64,000 bases of DNA from Pedobacter sp. FW305-3-2-15-E-R2A2. Its GTDB lineage: Bacteria > Bacteroidota > Bacteroidia > Sphingobacteriales > Sphingobacteriaceae. The stretch lies in the NCBI RefSeq assembly GCF_038446955.1, contig NZ_CP151803.1:6262001-6326000 (forward strand), given 5' to 3'. Position numbers and translations under genes: made by a program. Positions 8,366 through 17,014 of the stretch are shown piece by piece. The notes under the pieces are model-generated. The model saw only the letters and a list, made by a program, of their open reading frames with translations, made no database searches and had not been told where the DNA came from. Each line of letters begins with the position of its first letter. The first letter of the stretch is position 1.

Positions 8366-10042
8366 TTAAAACGACTTTAGGTAATCGTTAAGGTTATCGT
8401 TCTGCTGCAAGCCAAAATGCTTCCGCAAGCGGTACCTCGCCATTTCCGCAGACTTCACGGAGATGTTGTTCAGCGTCGCAATCTCTTTAATGGAAAGATT
8501 TAATCTGATCTGGGCGCAAAGTCTTCGTTCATTCTGACTGAGGTGAGGAAACTTCTGCTGCAGGTTATAAAAAAAGTCCTGGTATTGGGTTTCTACCTTG
8601 AGGTTAAAATCTTCCACATACTTCTCCAGATTGATGTCGTACTTAAACTTATTGACCAGCTTATGCAACTGATGAGGGATCTCTACCGGTTCGGTTCTAT
8701 CCAGCCCACCAAGCTCTTCAATGAACTTTACAATCAGGTCATTCCTGTGCGCAATATATAAAGCGTAATTCTTCAGTTCAATATGGTTAAAGTCCAGCCG
8801 TTCATTCAGGGCCTTCTTATCCAGAACAGTATGTTCCAATTCCCTTTCAATTTCCTGTTGTTTAATCGCGGCCAGCTCGGCTTTTTTCCTTTGCCTGTTT
8901 CTCAGCTTGCCATACAGGAGCACGCCAATGACAATTAACAATACCACAATAATGGCAAGAGCATTCCGCTGAAAGGATTTGAGACTTTCCTTCACGGAAA
9001 GCGCCTCCAGCTGTCGCTCTTTCTCCTGCGCCTCACGCTTCAGGGTAAGGGTGAGTAAAGCATTTACTTTGTTTTTAGACAGAAATTCTTCTCTAACGGC
9101 ATTATAACGATTGGTGTTCTCAAAAGCTTGCCGGTAATCGCCCATGCGTTGATACAAGAGAGAAAATACCTTATAGTTGTCCAACAGGTTTTCTTTTTTG
9201 GAGTTCGAACTACTTTGATCAATAAATGTCCTTGCTTTTTTTAAGGCAGCCAAAGCCTCCCCGTTTCTCCCGAGGTTAATCAGGGAGTAAGCCATCTGGT
9301 TGTTCAATTCTGCAAGTGAAAGCAATTGTTTGGTAGAGTACTGCAGGGCGAGGTTAAAATAAACAATGGCCTGTTTGTAATTCTTATTGTTGTTGCTGCA
9401 AATGCCCAGGTTATTGTAAGCGGCGCTGATCAGGGCTCTTTTATTATGTTTCTCGGCCATGACGAGTGCTTGTTTAAAAAAGCCTTCGGCCTTTCCATAT
9501 TCATTTTTAAGCTGATAAATTAAACCGATGGCATTTAATGACAGCCCCGTTTCATCTGGATTCTGATGTGTTTTATAATACTCGTAGGCCATGGTATGGT
9601 ACTTCAGGGAAAACTCCGCATTTTCCACATCGTAATAAATCCACCCCAATAAGGTATAGGTGGCGCCCATTTTAGCCGGTTTATCCAGATCTTTATAGAT
9701 TTCCAGCGCATCAAAGGAATATTCGAGGGCAAGATCATAAATATCATTGTACAAATAACCCTCCGATAAGATGACGAGGGCATCGGCTTCCAGTTCTTTG
9801 TATTTGTTTTCGTAAGCTAAGAGGTAGGCTTCGTAAGCCGAGGCAATGGCCTGATTGGTAGAATCCCTGTTTAAGCTTTTCGCCCGTTTATTTAAGGCGG
9901 TAATTCTGGCTTTAACGACGCTTTCAGTACTCCCGGAACTTAAAGGTTTATCCCCCTGTCGGTTTGCCTCACAGCTCATCAACAGTTGAAGCATCAAAAA
10001 ACAGAACAAGGCAAACAGTTTCTTTTGGTTAGTGTGGTTCAT
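8366..10042 (-). CDS. TPR membrane regulator with C-terminal LuxR/GerE-like HTH
   Basis: Probable membrane-anchored transcription activator of the adjacent susCD operon. The start at 10042 is preferred over 10096 because it gives a lipoprotein-like signal (MNHTNQKKLFALFCF then LLMSC). About 558 residues. In order: periplasmic TPR repeats (about 85-300, e.g. AYNNLGICSNNNKNYKQAI), one membrane helix (about 361-378, ALAIIVVLLIVIGVLLYG), a coiled-coil linker (about 380-430) and a C-terminal HTH (about 500-550, LSQNERRLCAQIRLNLSIKEIATLNNISVKSAEMARYR split across the recognition helix). This TPR-TM-HTH layout is common in Bacteroidota next to SusCD loci. It is codirectional with susC, and the direct-repeat array lies between the two genes. 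Confidence 0.85.
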   Translation of the reverse strand: MNHTNQKKLFALFCFLMLQLLMSCEANRQGDKPLSSGSTESVVKARITALNKRAKSLNRDSTNQAIASAYEAYLLAYENKYKELEADALVILSEGYLYNDIYDLALEYSFDALEIYKDLDKPAKMGATYTLLGWIYYDVENAEFSLKYHTMAYEYYKTHQNPDETGLSLNAIGLIYQLKNEYGKAEGFFKQALVMAEKHNKRALISAAYNNLGICSNNNKNYKQAIVYFNLALQYSTKQLLSLAELNNQMAYSLINLGRNGEALAALKKARTFIDQSSSNSKKENLLDNYKVFSLLYQRMGDYRQAFENTNRYNAVREEFLSKNKVNALLTLTLKREAQEKERQLEALSVKESLKSFQRNALAIIVVLLIVIGVLLYGKLRNRQRKKAELAAIKQQEIERELEHTVLDKKALNERLDFNHIELKNYALYIAHRNDLIVKFIEELGGLDRTEPVEIPHQLHKLVNKFKYDINLEKYVEDFNLKVETQYQDFFYNLQQKFPHLSQNERRLCAQIRLNLSIKEIATLNNISVKSAEMARYRLRKHFGLQQNDNLNDYLKSF

Positions 10043-10212
10043 CATTTGTTGGGCACAAACCAAATATAGCTTTTTCTGCTGCGTTAAAAAAGGCAATATC
10101 TAAAGAAAGATTACCGGAAGCGCGATTTATCCTTCAACGGATTCTGTTGAATTGTCAAGATGTACAATATTTTTGACAACAGGGGCCAACTGGAGACATC
10201 AGGCGCAGATCT

Positions 10213-10241
10213 ATTGTAATCTTAATTCAATAATTTAAAAT
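10213..10241 (+). repeat. 29-bp repeat, upstream element of small-RNA unit 1
   Basis: ATTGTAATCTTAATTCAATA plus nine more bases is identical to 10505-10533. The copies lie 28 bases before each TAnnTTTG box, where an upstream activating element would sit, while the 27 bases between repeat and box have diverged. This points to selection on the element itself. Confidence 0.8.
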
Positions 10242-10268
10242 AGGGTAGACTAACTTCGTTTTTTTTTC

Positions 10269-10336
10269 TACATTTGTTCTTGAGAGCGTTAATTTAAACG
10301 GGGGTAAGTCTTCTGACTTATGCCCGTTTTCTTTTT
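10269..10336 (+). ncRNA. Candidate small RNA, unit 1, with promoter box and terminator
   Basis: TACATTTG at 10269-10276 matches the Bacteroidota -7 consensus. Transcription would begin around 10281. The following bases through GGGGGTAAGTC are nearly identical to unit 2. A 14-bp hairpin (AACGGGGGTAAGTC at 10297-10310, loop TTCT, GACTTATGCCCGTT at 10315-10328; one G.U and one G.G mismatch) leads into TTTTCTTTTT, an intrinsic terminator. The predicted RNA is only about 55 nt. No -33 TTG is visible in this copy. Function unknown. Confidence 0.5.
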
Positions 10337-10504
10337 ACAGACAATTTTTATACGCTTCATAAATCCAAACTCATTCGGAATTTACAAACAGGGGACTTTA
10401 ACAGATGTCTTTTTCCGGTTTCAGAAAAAACGGCCAAACCATTATCATAAATCAGGAAATTCTCATTTTGCAGGCCCATTCCAGGCTATGTACCTCGTCC
10501 TCAA

Positions 10505-10533
10505 ATTGTAATCTTAATTCAATAATTTAAAAT
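10505..10533 (+). repeat. 29-bp repeat, upstream element of small-RNA unit 2
   Basis: Exact copy of 10213-10241, offset by 292 bases, the same offset as the promoter box and hairpin. It ends 27 bases before the TACATTTG box. Confidence 0.8.
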
Positions 10534-10560
10534 TACGTGTTTTGACATTGAATTTATTTT

Positions 10561-10625
10561 TACATTTGTCCTTGAGAGCGTTAATTTAAACGGGGGTAAG
10601 TCGGAGGATTTACTCCCGTTTTCCT
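10561..10625 (+). ncRNA. Candidate small RNA, unit 2, with promoter box and terminator
   Basis: TACATTTG at 10561-10568 with TTTTG at 10540-10544 as a possible -33 element (spacing slightly short). The transcribed part differs from unit 1 at one base before the hairpin. Hairpin AACGGGGGTAAGTC (10589-10602), loop GGAG, GATTTACTCCCGTT (10607-10620): 14 bp including two G.U pairs, then TTTTCCTTT. The 3' arm has changed relative to unit 1 while pairing is kept by wobble pairs, which supports a functional plus-strand RNA. Function unknown. Confidence 0.55.
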
Positions 10626-10633
10626 TTAAAAAA

Positions 10634-10657
10634 AAATCCCCGCCGAAGCAGGGATTT
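10634..10657 (-). terminator. Intrinsic terminator of the STN-SusC/SusD operon
   Basis: On the minus strand AAATCCCTGC, a TTCG tetraloop and GCGGGGATTT form a strong stem followed directly by a run of T residues, 22 bases after the susD stop codon. Confidence 0.85.
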
Positions 10658-10678
10658 AAAATAGAGCGTTTGTAAAAA

Positions 10679-12289
10679 TTAGTTTTTATCCCACCACACT
10701 CTGGAGGTTAATAAATCTCCACCGGGAACACTGGCCACTGCAGCATTATAATTTACGGTGTTTGTACCCGCTTCCACTACAGGATAAGGGAAACGACGTG
10801 GAATGGTTCCATTGGTTGCATTGCCAGGATAAACTACCGGAGTTAATACCGGAAATCCCGTTCTTCTCCAGTTTGCCCAGGATTCATAAAAATCAAGTTT
10901 TGTATTGTTGAGCGCCCAATACTGCGTATTGATCATATTTAAACCATTCGCCGGATTATAAGGATGTGCATCTGCATAAGCTGCCGCCGCTACGGCTGTA
11001 ATGGTTGCTGCAGCACCATACTGGGAAAGATAGGTCATTGATGCAATTAGTCCTTCACGATAATGTTGTGCCGCACTTCCGGCGATGCCGAAACGCTCCG
11101 CTGCATCTGCCAGTAGCAATTCCGTTTCTGCATAAGTTAACACAAATGTTGGTCCGTCTTTCTTAATGAGTACAGGACTTGGAGAAGAGTAATCCGTAAA
11201 AGTAGTAAAACCAGGATCCAGCTTAATTCCCTGTCCGGCGATCAAACTCAGGTCTTTACCATTAGGCATTCCTTTTTGCGCGGCAGGATTTGCATTTGCA
11301 TTAGGATTTTGAGCCTTGGTATCTTCATTCACATATAAATTCGTTACTGCAATCACACCTAAACGGGGGTCATTGGTGCTTTTAAGAAAATCAATAAAGG
11401 TTTTTGACCACCTTGTATAGAAGTTTTCCTGGCCACCGCCACCCAGAAGAATCTGGCTATTCCTGTTAATGGTAATCCGGTTTCCGCTTTCTGAACCCAG
11501 GATAAACGCATTATCGTCATTACTCAACATGGTGTTCCCAACAACTTTCTGCACATAACTCTGTGCTGTTGCAGCATCTACTTTACTAAGACGCATGGCC
11601 ATCCTAAGGATTAAGCTATTTCCGAAACGTTTCCATTTGGTAGGATCACCATTATAAAAAGCATCTCCACCAGGTTTATCGCCATTAACATCCAATGCCG
11701 CTACAGCTTCGCTCACTTCCTTAAGCATATCGGTGTAAATGTCCTTTTGTTTGTCGTACACCGGGAAATAATTCTTCCCAAGAAAACCGATCCCAGCTTG
11801 CGAATAAGGAACATCGCCATACAGATCGGTAATGCGCTGAAAGATCAGCGCCCTCATGATTCTGGTGATCTGGTGTAAATTCTGGTATTCTTTTTTCCCT
11901 TTGGTAAAGGCCAGTAAGTCTACAATCAGTCTTACCTGTTCCGGATAGGCACCATCACCACTGGTAATGGAATTAGACGAGAATCCCCAGTAAGCAGCAG
12001 TATAGGTAGGATTCGAAATGTACTTATCCCCTGCCCAGTAGCCGATCACAGAGGAAAGGCCCTGCATCATCGTAGAACAATAGATTAAATTTGCACGCCA
12101 GGTATCATAACTAAAATCAACGCTCCCTGAATAGCTCAGTTGCGCACTTGTTAAGATAAAGTTAGGATTAAAATTTGCCGGGTTATAGGTGGAAGGATCA
12201 GTATTGATCTCCTCATAATGCTTTCTGCAACCTGTAGCAACCGTCAGGCAGAGGGCTGCCATTATGCTATATTTATATATCTTTTTCAT
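10679..12289 (-). CDS. SusD/RagB-like lipoprotein (SusD-like_2 type)
   Basis: Surface nutrient-binding lipoprotein paired with the STN-type SusC upstream. 536 residues. The lipoprotein signal MKKIYKYSIMAALCLTVATGC has its lipobox Cys at 21. The body fits the SusD-like_2 subgroup: EEINTDPSTYNPANFNPN near the N-terminus, then RIMRALIFQRITDLYGDVPYSQA (split here as RIMRALIFQR and DLYGDVPYSQA) and a C-terminal segment with PRRFPYPVVE and a final VWWDKN. Ends just before a strong terminator. SusCD systems under FecI/FecR control with STN receptors are known for host or dietary glycans and peptides; the ligand here is not predictable. Confidence 0.93.
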   Translation of the reverse strand: MKKIYKYSIMAALCLTVATGCRKHYEEINTDPSTYNPANFNPNFILTSAQLSYSGSVDFSYDTWRANLIYCSTMMQGLSSVIGYWAGDKYISNPTYTAAYWGFSSNSITSGDGAYPEQVRLIVDLLAFTKGKKEYQNLHQITRIMRALIFQRITDLYGDVPYSQAGIGFLGKNYFPVYDKQKDIYTDMLKEVSEAVAALDVNGDKPGGDAFYNGDPTKWKRFGNSLILRMAMRLSKVDAATAQSYVQKVVGNTMLSNDDNAFILGSESGNRITINRNSQILLGGGGQENFYTRWSKTFIDFLKSTNDPRLGVIAVTNLYVNEDTKAQNPNANANPAAQKGMPNGKDLSLIAGQGIKLDPGFTTFTDYSSPSPVLIKKDGPTFVLTYAETELLLADAAERFGIAGSAAQHYREGLIASMTYLSQYGAAATITAVAAAAYADAHPYNPANGLNMINTQYWALNNTKLDFYESWANWRRTGFPVLTPVVYPGNATNGTIPRRFPYPVVEAGTNTVNYNAAVASVPGGDLLTSRVWWDKN

Positions 12290-12385
12290 TGGAATATATT
12301 TGTCTTTAGTGATGAAGCGATCATAAAAATGATGGTTTCATTGGAATCTAATTGATTTTAAAATTTGCTTTTGTAACCCTGATGT

Positions 12386-15300
12386 TTAGAACTTCACGCT
12401 CAGATTTAATCCGTACGTTCTGCTTGCCGGCACACCACCCAACTCTAATCCTTTAGCATTATTACTATAGTCAGATTCAGGATCTATGTTTGTGGTCTTT
12501 CTGCTGATGTAAAAGAGGTTACGGCCAACGAAGCTAAGCGTAGCACCATTGATCACATTATTAAACATTTTACCAGGGAAAGTATAACCCAGCATCACCT
12601 GACGGAATTTGATAAAATCGGCATTCTGAACAAAGATTCCGGATACATTACCGGCCATTGTGCCGTAGTAATTTGCAGCTGCAGCACCCAGTTCTTCACG
12701 TTTTTCCAAAGTACCTTTATGCAATCCTAAAGTATAAGCATAAGATTCTGTTGCAGAATAGATCTTACCACCAAATTTACTATCGATCATGAAGGAGAAA
12801 TTGATTCCTTTATAAGAGAACTCATTGTTCCAGCCAGCCACATATTTAGCATAAGCAGATCCATAAGGTCTTAACAAGCCTTGTTTTGGGATACCATTCG
12901 ATTCCAACTCAATATTACCGTTGGCATCGCGTTTATAATCAAAAGCCATAATCTGACCGAAAGGCAGACCCACAATCTGCTGGGTAAAAGCATTACCGGT
13001 ACGGGAAGTTGCACCTGGCAATGAGGTTTGTCCCGGAGAAAGTGAAATCACTTTATTGTTATTGATGGAACCATTCACAGAGGTCGTCCAGCGGAAATCC
13101 TTCGTTTGCACAGGAATACCTGTGATCAAAGCCTCAATACCCCTGTTTTGTAACTCTCCGATATTCAGGATCGCGCCACCATAACCGGAAGTTACTGAAG
13201 CTGGTGCCCTTACGATCTCATCTTTAGATCTTTTGTTATACCAGGTCAGGTCAAGATTTAAACGGCTGCTAAATAAACGAATCTCCGTACCAATTTCAAA
13301 CTCAGAAGCCACAGATGCCACGAGGCTTTCATTGGGAACAAAGAAGTTAGAGATCAATCCCAAAGGTCTGCCATTCAGGACTGCACTGTTAAAGCCATAA
13401 GCTAGTTGTGTCTGATAAGGATCTGTTGCCTGCCCTACCTGAGCAAAACCTGCACGGATCTTACCAAAACTCAGCCATTCCTTTTTCAGTATTTCTGAGA
13501 ACACAAATGAACCATTTACAGAAGGATAAATTACGTTCAGTTTATTGTTCTTACCAGGTGTGGCAAGGGTAGAGAACCAATCATTACGAATGGATCCGCT
13601 TAAATAAAGGTAATTTTTATAGCTCAGGTCTAGCGTACCATAAACAGAAGCAACTTCACTTTCACTTGGTCTGTAAACCGGCGCATTCTGAAGATTGGCA
13701 TTGGTAATTACATATCTGTAAGGGATAGAAAAATCATTTCCCGCAAGCGTAAACGCTTCTGATTTTGTCCTTCTGTAACTTCCTCCAATGTTTGGTGTAA
13801 TGGTAAAATCATCTACCTTAAAGCTCTTACCCGTCAACACATCGGTATTGATATCAGAGAATTTAGTCGTTGCTTCAGACATAGAGCCCAACAAACGGTA
13901 AGCCGTTCCGGTTGGCACGACAGAAGTATAACGGTCGTTATAAGCATCGCGTCCTGCACGGGCCTGGATAAAGGCACCATTATCAAAATTATAACGCAGG
14001 CTAATGGAAGAAATCAGACGTTCCCTTTTGGTATCATTGATGAATTTATTGGCAGCGAACCAAGGGTTAGTTGCAAATGTATTGGCAGAATAACCATATT
14101 CAGAACCATCAGGTTTAGTGGTTTGTTTTAAAGTCATCACATCCAGACTCGTAGGAAGCAAAGTGACGTTATAGCTGGAATTACCGGCCCCATCACTTAA
14201 AAAAGGTCTGTTTTTAGCTTGTTCCAGGATATAATTTGCACGTGCATCTACTGTCAGGTGTTTATTGATGTTGTAATTTCCATTCAGATTAAAGGATTGT
14301 CTGTTTAATCCTGATCCTGGAGTAACCGCCTTGCTGGTCAGGTCACTTGCAGAGAAGCGGATCGAACCACCATCAAAACTTTTGTTAAAAGCCAGTGTAT
14401 TCGTTGCTGTAGCTCCTGTGCGGAAGAAATTCTCAATGTTATTTTTTTGTGCAGCATAAGGACGGGACACGCCGTCAAACTGAACCACACTGCTGCCGTC
14501 TAATTTGGCTCCCCAGCTCGACTGACCAGTTTGAAAAGCACCTGCTGCATCTGCCGGCTTTACACCATTGGCACCATTTCCATAAACATATTGCCAGTCT
14601 GTCTGATCGATTACTTTTTCCAGTACGTAATTGGAATTGAACTCAATAGAGTTACCCTTTCCACTTTTAGTAGTAATTAAAATTACCCCTGCTTTACCGC
14701 GTGAACCATATAATGCGGAAGCTGCGGCGCCTTTCAGTACGGAAATCGTTTCAATATCATCAGGATTAATGTTTCCAATTGCGTCTCCAAGATCAGGAAC
14801 GTTATCGTACTGATCACCCGGAGCACTGTTCCCTCTGTTTTCCATAGGAATACCATTGACCACATATAGTGGCTGATTGGTCTGAGAAATACTCGAAATA
14901 CCACGTATGATCACATTCGAAGAGGCTCCCACTCCACCAGCAATAGAGTTGACGTTCAAACCGGCAACTTTACCCACCAGAGAGTTGATCACGTTATTTT
15001 CCCTGGCCTGGGTCAGTTCATCACCTTTCACTTCTGTAACAGAATATCCAAGTGCTTTTCTTTCTTTTTTAATTCCCAATGCAGTCACGACGACTTCACT
15101 CAGGAGCTTAGAATCTTCATCCAATAAAATATTAAGTGGTGAAGGTGTAGTAATGGTCACTTGTTTGGTGATATACCCCAAATAACTCACTACCAATACA
15201 TCCCCAATATTTGCGTCAATCACAAACTGTCCGTTGGAATTGGTACTGGCACCTACCTGTGTTCCTTTTACCTGCACGCTTACCCCGATTAAAGGTTGTC

Positions 15301-15733
15301 CTGTAGCATCTCTGACCACACCGTTGATTTTTATGCGGTTGTTATTGGCTGCGGAAGACAGGCTAAGGTTAGGCATGCTGGCTGCATTTTCTGCCACGCC
15401 AATATAATTGCCCACCATTCTGAATTCCAGTGCCGTTTTTTCGCGAAGTCTTTTTAAAACTTCCGAAAGCTGTTCATTTTTGAAATTAAGTGTAAGGTTT
15501 GGTAAACTCCCCAAGACCTCTTCATCGTAGACGAAAGTCACATTAGCCTGTTGTTCTATCTTTTTAAAGATTTGTTTGACACTTGCTTTAACTACTTTAA
15601 AGCTCATTTCCTGAGCCTTGATGTGCTTAGCCATCAGGAGTGTGGAAAAACACACTTGTATGCCAATAATAATTGTAGAAATGCGCATGCATTTTCGGAA
15701 TATAGGCAATGCTTTGCCGTAAAAATTCATCAT
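12386..15733 (-). CDS. SusC-like TonB-dependent transducer with STN domain
   Basis: Outer-membrane transporter that also signals ligand occupancy to a FecR anti-sigma factor. 1115 residues: signal segment (about 1-41), STN domain (about 42-115, MSFKVVKASVKQIFKKIEQQ and EVLKRLREKTALEF), carboxypeptidase-like domain (about 133-215, RDATGQPLIGVSVQVKG), the SusC signature SEVVVTALGIKKERKALGYS, plug domain with ETISVLKGAAASALYGSRG, and a barrel ending LNLSVKF. The STN domain and the upstream FecR and ECF sigma genes form a standard cell-surface signalling set. A 96-base gap separates it from susD. A palindrome and a plus-strand hairpin lie between it and fecR. Confidence 0.95.
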   Translation of the reverse strand: MMNFYGKALPIFRKCMRISTIIIGIQVCFSTLLMAKHIKAQEMSFKVVKASVKQIFKKIEQQANVTFVYDEEVLGSLPNLTLNFKNEQLSEVLKRLREKTALEFRMVGNYIGVAENAASMPNLSLSSAANNNRIKINGVVRDATGQPLIGVSVQVKGTQVGASTNSNGQFVIDANIGDVLVVSYLGYITKQVTITTPSPLNILLDEDSKLLSEVVVTALGIKKERKALGYSVTEVKGDELTQARENNVINSLVGKVAGLNVNSIAGGVGASSNVIIRGISSISQTNQPLYVVNGIPMENRGNSAPGDQYDNVPDLGDAIGNINPDDIETISVLKGAAASALYGSRGKAGVILITTKSGKGNSIEFNSNYVLEKVIDQTDWQYVYGNGANGVKPADAAGAFQTGQSSWGAKLDGSSVVQFDGVSRPYAAQKNNIENFFRTGATATNTLAFNKSFDGGSIRFSASDLTSKAVTPGSGLNRQSFNLNGNYNINKHLTVDARANYILEQAKNRPFLSDGAGNSSYNVTLLPTSLDVMTLKQTTKPDGSEYGYSANTFATNPWFAANKFINDTKRERLISSISLRYNFDNGAFIQARAGRDAYNDRYTSVVPTGTAYRLLGSMSEATTKFSDINTDVLTGKSFKVDDFTITPNIGGSYRRTKSEAFTLAGNDFSIPYRYVITNANLQNAPVYRPSESEVASVYGTLDLSYKNYLYLSGSIRNDWFSTLATPGKNNKLNVIYPSVNGSFVFSEILKKEWLSFGKIRAGFAQVGQATDPYQTQLAYGFNSAVLNGRPLGLISNFFVPNESLVASVASEFEIGTEIRLFSSRLNLDLTWYNKRSKDEIVRAPASVTSGYGGAILNIGELQNRGIEALITGIPVQTKDFRWTTSVNGSINNNKVISLSPGQTSLPGATSRTGNAFTQQIVGLPFGQIMAFDYKRDANGNIELESNGIPKQGLLRPYGSAYAKYVAGWNNEFSYKGINFSFMIDSKFGGKIYSATESYAYTLGLHKGTLEKREELGAAAANYYGTMAGNVSGIFVQNADFIKFRQVMLGYTFPGKMFNNVINGATLSFVGRNLFYISRKTTNIDPESDYSNNAKGLELGGVPASRTYGLNLSVKF

Positions 15734-15812
15734 ATTTGTTTTGGTTTAATTTTTTAAACTGAAGCCTACTGTCTATGGGTCTCAAGCATGTATACAGTGG
15801 CTATCCTTAACT

Positions 15813-15841
15813 CCGGGGGCAGGTTCTGTTCCCGGTTTTTT
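15813..15841 (+). terminator. Plus-strand terminator-like hairpin in the fecR-susC gap
   Basis: CCGGGGGCAG (15813-15822), loop GTT and CTGTTCCCGG (15826-15835) form a 10-bp stem with two G.U pairs, then six T residues. The wobble pairs make it fold on the plus strand; the minus-strand RNA would have C-A mismatches. No plus-strand gene is visible upstream, so it may end an antisense or small RNA. Confidence 0.5.
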
Positions 15842-15864
15842 CTTTCTTAGCTGCTAAGAAAGAA
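15840..15864. repeat. 25-bp perfect palindrome downstream of fecR
   Basis: TTCTTTCTTAGC at 15840-15851 and GCTAAGAAAGAA at 15853-15864 around one central base. It ends 4 bases from the fecR stop codon. It could be a dimer operator or a 3'-end hairpin limiting read-through from fecR to susC; no U-tract follows on the minus strand. Confidence 0.7.
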
Positions 15865-15867
15865 GAT

Positions 15868-16851
15868 CTATTTGATGATTATGTTGTCATTGGCCATTTG
15901 GTATTTAAAATGTTTGGTAAAGCTTAGGATGTCCATTGTCACGGCTAAATTCTGATCACCAAGGGTGATGGAGATTCTTTCGTCGAGCAGTGCCGGGTTT
16001 TCGGTGTTGATTTTAATATGATGTTTTTTCTCCAGGACGGAGAATACGTTTCTTAAGGTTTCCTGCTCAAATACCAATTTACTGTTACACCAGGCGTTTA
16101 CGGCAATCTCAGGAGCAACGGCTTTAATCAGGTGATTTTTGATATTGGTTAACACGACCTGCTCTTTAGGAAGTAACATCACAGCAGGCTTTTTAACTGC
16201 ATCTTTCATCGTAATCCCCACTTTCCCGGTCACCACACTTACTTTTGTGGTGCCTTCATTTTTATACGCCCTCACATCAAAGGAAGTTCCCAGAACCACG
16301 ACATTCAGGCTATTGGTTTTCACAATAAAGGGATGTTTGCTTCTATGTTTCACTTCGAAAAAGGCACGGCCTTCGATCAATTCTACCGTGCGGTTTTTGT
16401 CATTAAATTTTTTAGGATATTTAAATACGGAGCCAGCATTGAGCCATACTTTTGAGCTATCTGGCAAGGTGATTTCTATGATCTTATTGCCAGGAACGCT
16501 GACCAGTTTTTTTTCTGCAGCTCCAAAGCGGGAGTTGCTAAACTGCCATCCAAAAAAGATCAGGGTCAACACCGCAGCAGCCGCTGTAATTTTTAACAGA
16601 AGCCTTCTCATAGAAACGCTGCGTCCAGAGTTTTCGCTCATTTCTTCCATTTTCAGGAAGCCTTTATTTTTCAGGTTATCAAAGATCCGTTGCCTGACCT
16701 GTTCTTCAGTTTCCGGTTTTTTGGTATGAACATTTTCTACCCAGCCCTCCTCAGAAGTATCGTACCATTGGTTGAGCAGTGCTTTTTCTTGTTCACTAGC
16801 TGTTCCTTCAAGGTATTTTTGTGCCAGTCTTTTGAGTTCGTTCCTATCCAT
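15868..16851 (-). CDS. FecR-family anti-sigma factor
   Basis: Inner-membrane regulator that receives the signal from the STN domain of the SusC transducer and controls the ECF sigma factor. 327 residues: cytoplasmic N-terminal region (about 1-85, LAQKYLEGTASEQEKALLNQW), one membrane helix (about 86-104, ITAAAAVLTLIFFGWQF), the periplasmic FecR domain (about 115-215, ITLPDSSKVWLNAGSVFKYP and PFIVKTNSLNVVVLGTSFDV) and a C-terminal DUF4974-type domain (about 257-327). Lies 163 bases downstream of the sigma gene and upstream of its STN-SusC target, the usual Bacteroidota order. Confidence 0.95.
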   Translation of the reverse strand: MDRNELKRLAQKYLEGTASEQEKALLNQWYDTSEEGWVENVHTKKPETEEQVRQRIFDNLKNKGFLKMEEMSENSGRSVSMRRLLLKITAAAAVLTLIFFGWQFSNSRFGAAEKKLVSVPGNKIIEITLPDSSKVWLNAGSVFKYPKKFNDKNRTVELIEGRAFFEVKHRSKHPFIVKTNSLNVVVLGTSFDVRAYKNEGTTKVSVVTGKVGITMKDAVKKPAVMLLPKEQVVLTNIKNHLIKAVAPEIAVNAWCNSKLVFEQETLRNVFSVLEKKHHIKINTENPALLDERISITLGDQNLAVTMDILSFTKHFKYQMANDNIIIK

Positions 16852-17014
16852 TTTGAATTTTAATGACCCTGTTTTCTCTTATAGAGTCATGTGGAAACAA
16901 AACACCCTTAGTGCAAAACAAAAGTTTTTTATTTTAATTTCCCATCCTTGTTTTCAGGTGGGGTCATTATGGGAACAAGCAGGCTTTTTAGTGAAACAAT
17001 TCGGTTTAAAGGAA

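Larger units (their letters stand above)
10043..10678. other. Intergenic region with inverted repeat and two small-RNA-like units
   Basis: 636 bases without a convincing protein gene. Upstream of the TPR/HTH gene is an inverted repeat, TTGTCAA at 10152-10158 and TTGACAA at 10173-10179 (14-base spacer), a possible operator. The rest holds two tandem units with a 292-base period (10213-10336 and 10505-10625) annotated separately, and the susD terminator at 10634-10657. The 63-codon frame at 10320-10511 begins inside the first hairpin and is not believed. Confidence 0.6.

Noticed and set aside
10320..10511. 63-codon frame between the two small-RNA units
   Set aside because: It begins inside the terminator hairpin of unit 1 and has no leader signal or similarity that I recognise.
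16139..16729. 196-codon plus-strand frame antisense to fecR
   Set aside because: Opposite to a clear FecR domain protein; no promoter or start context of its own.
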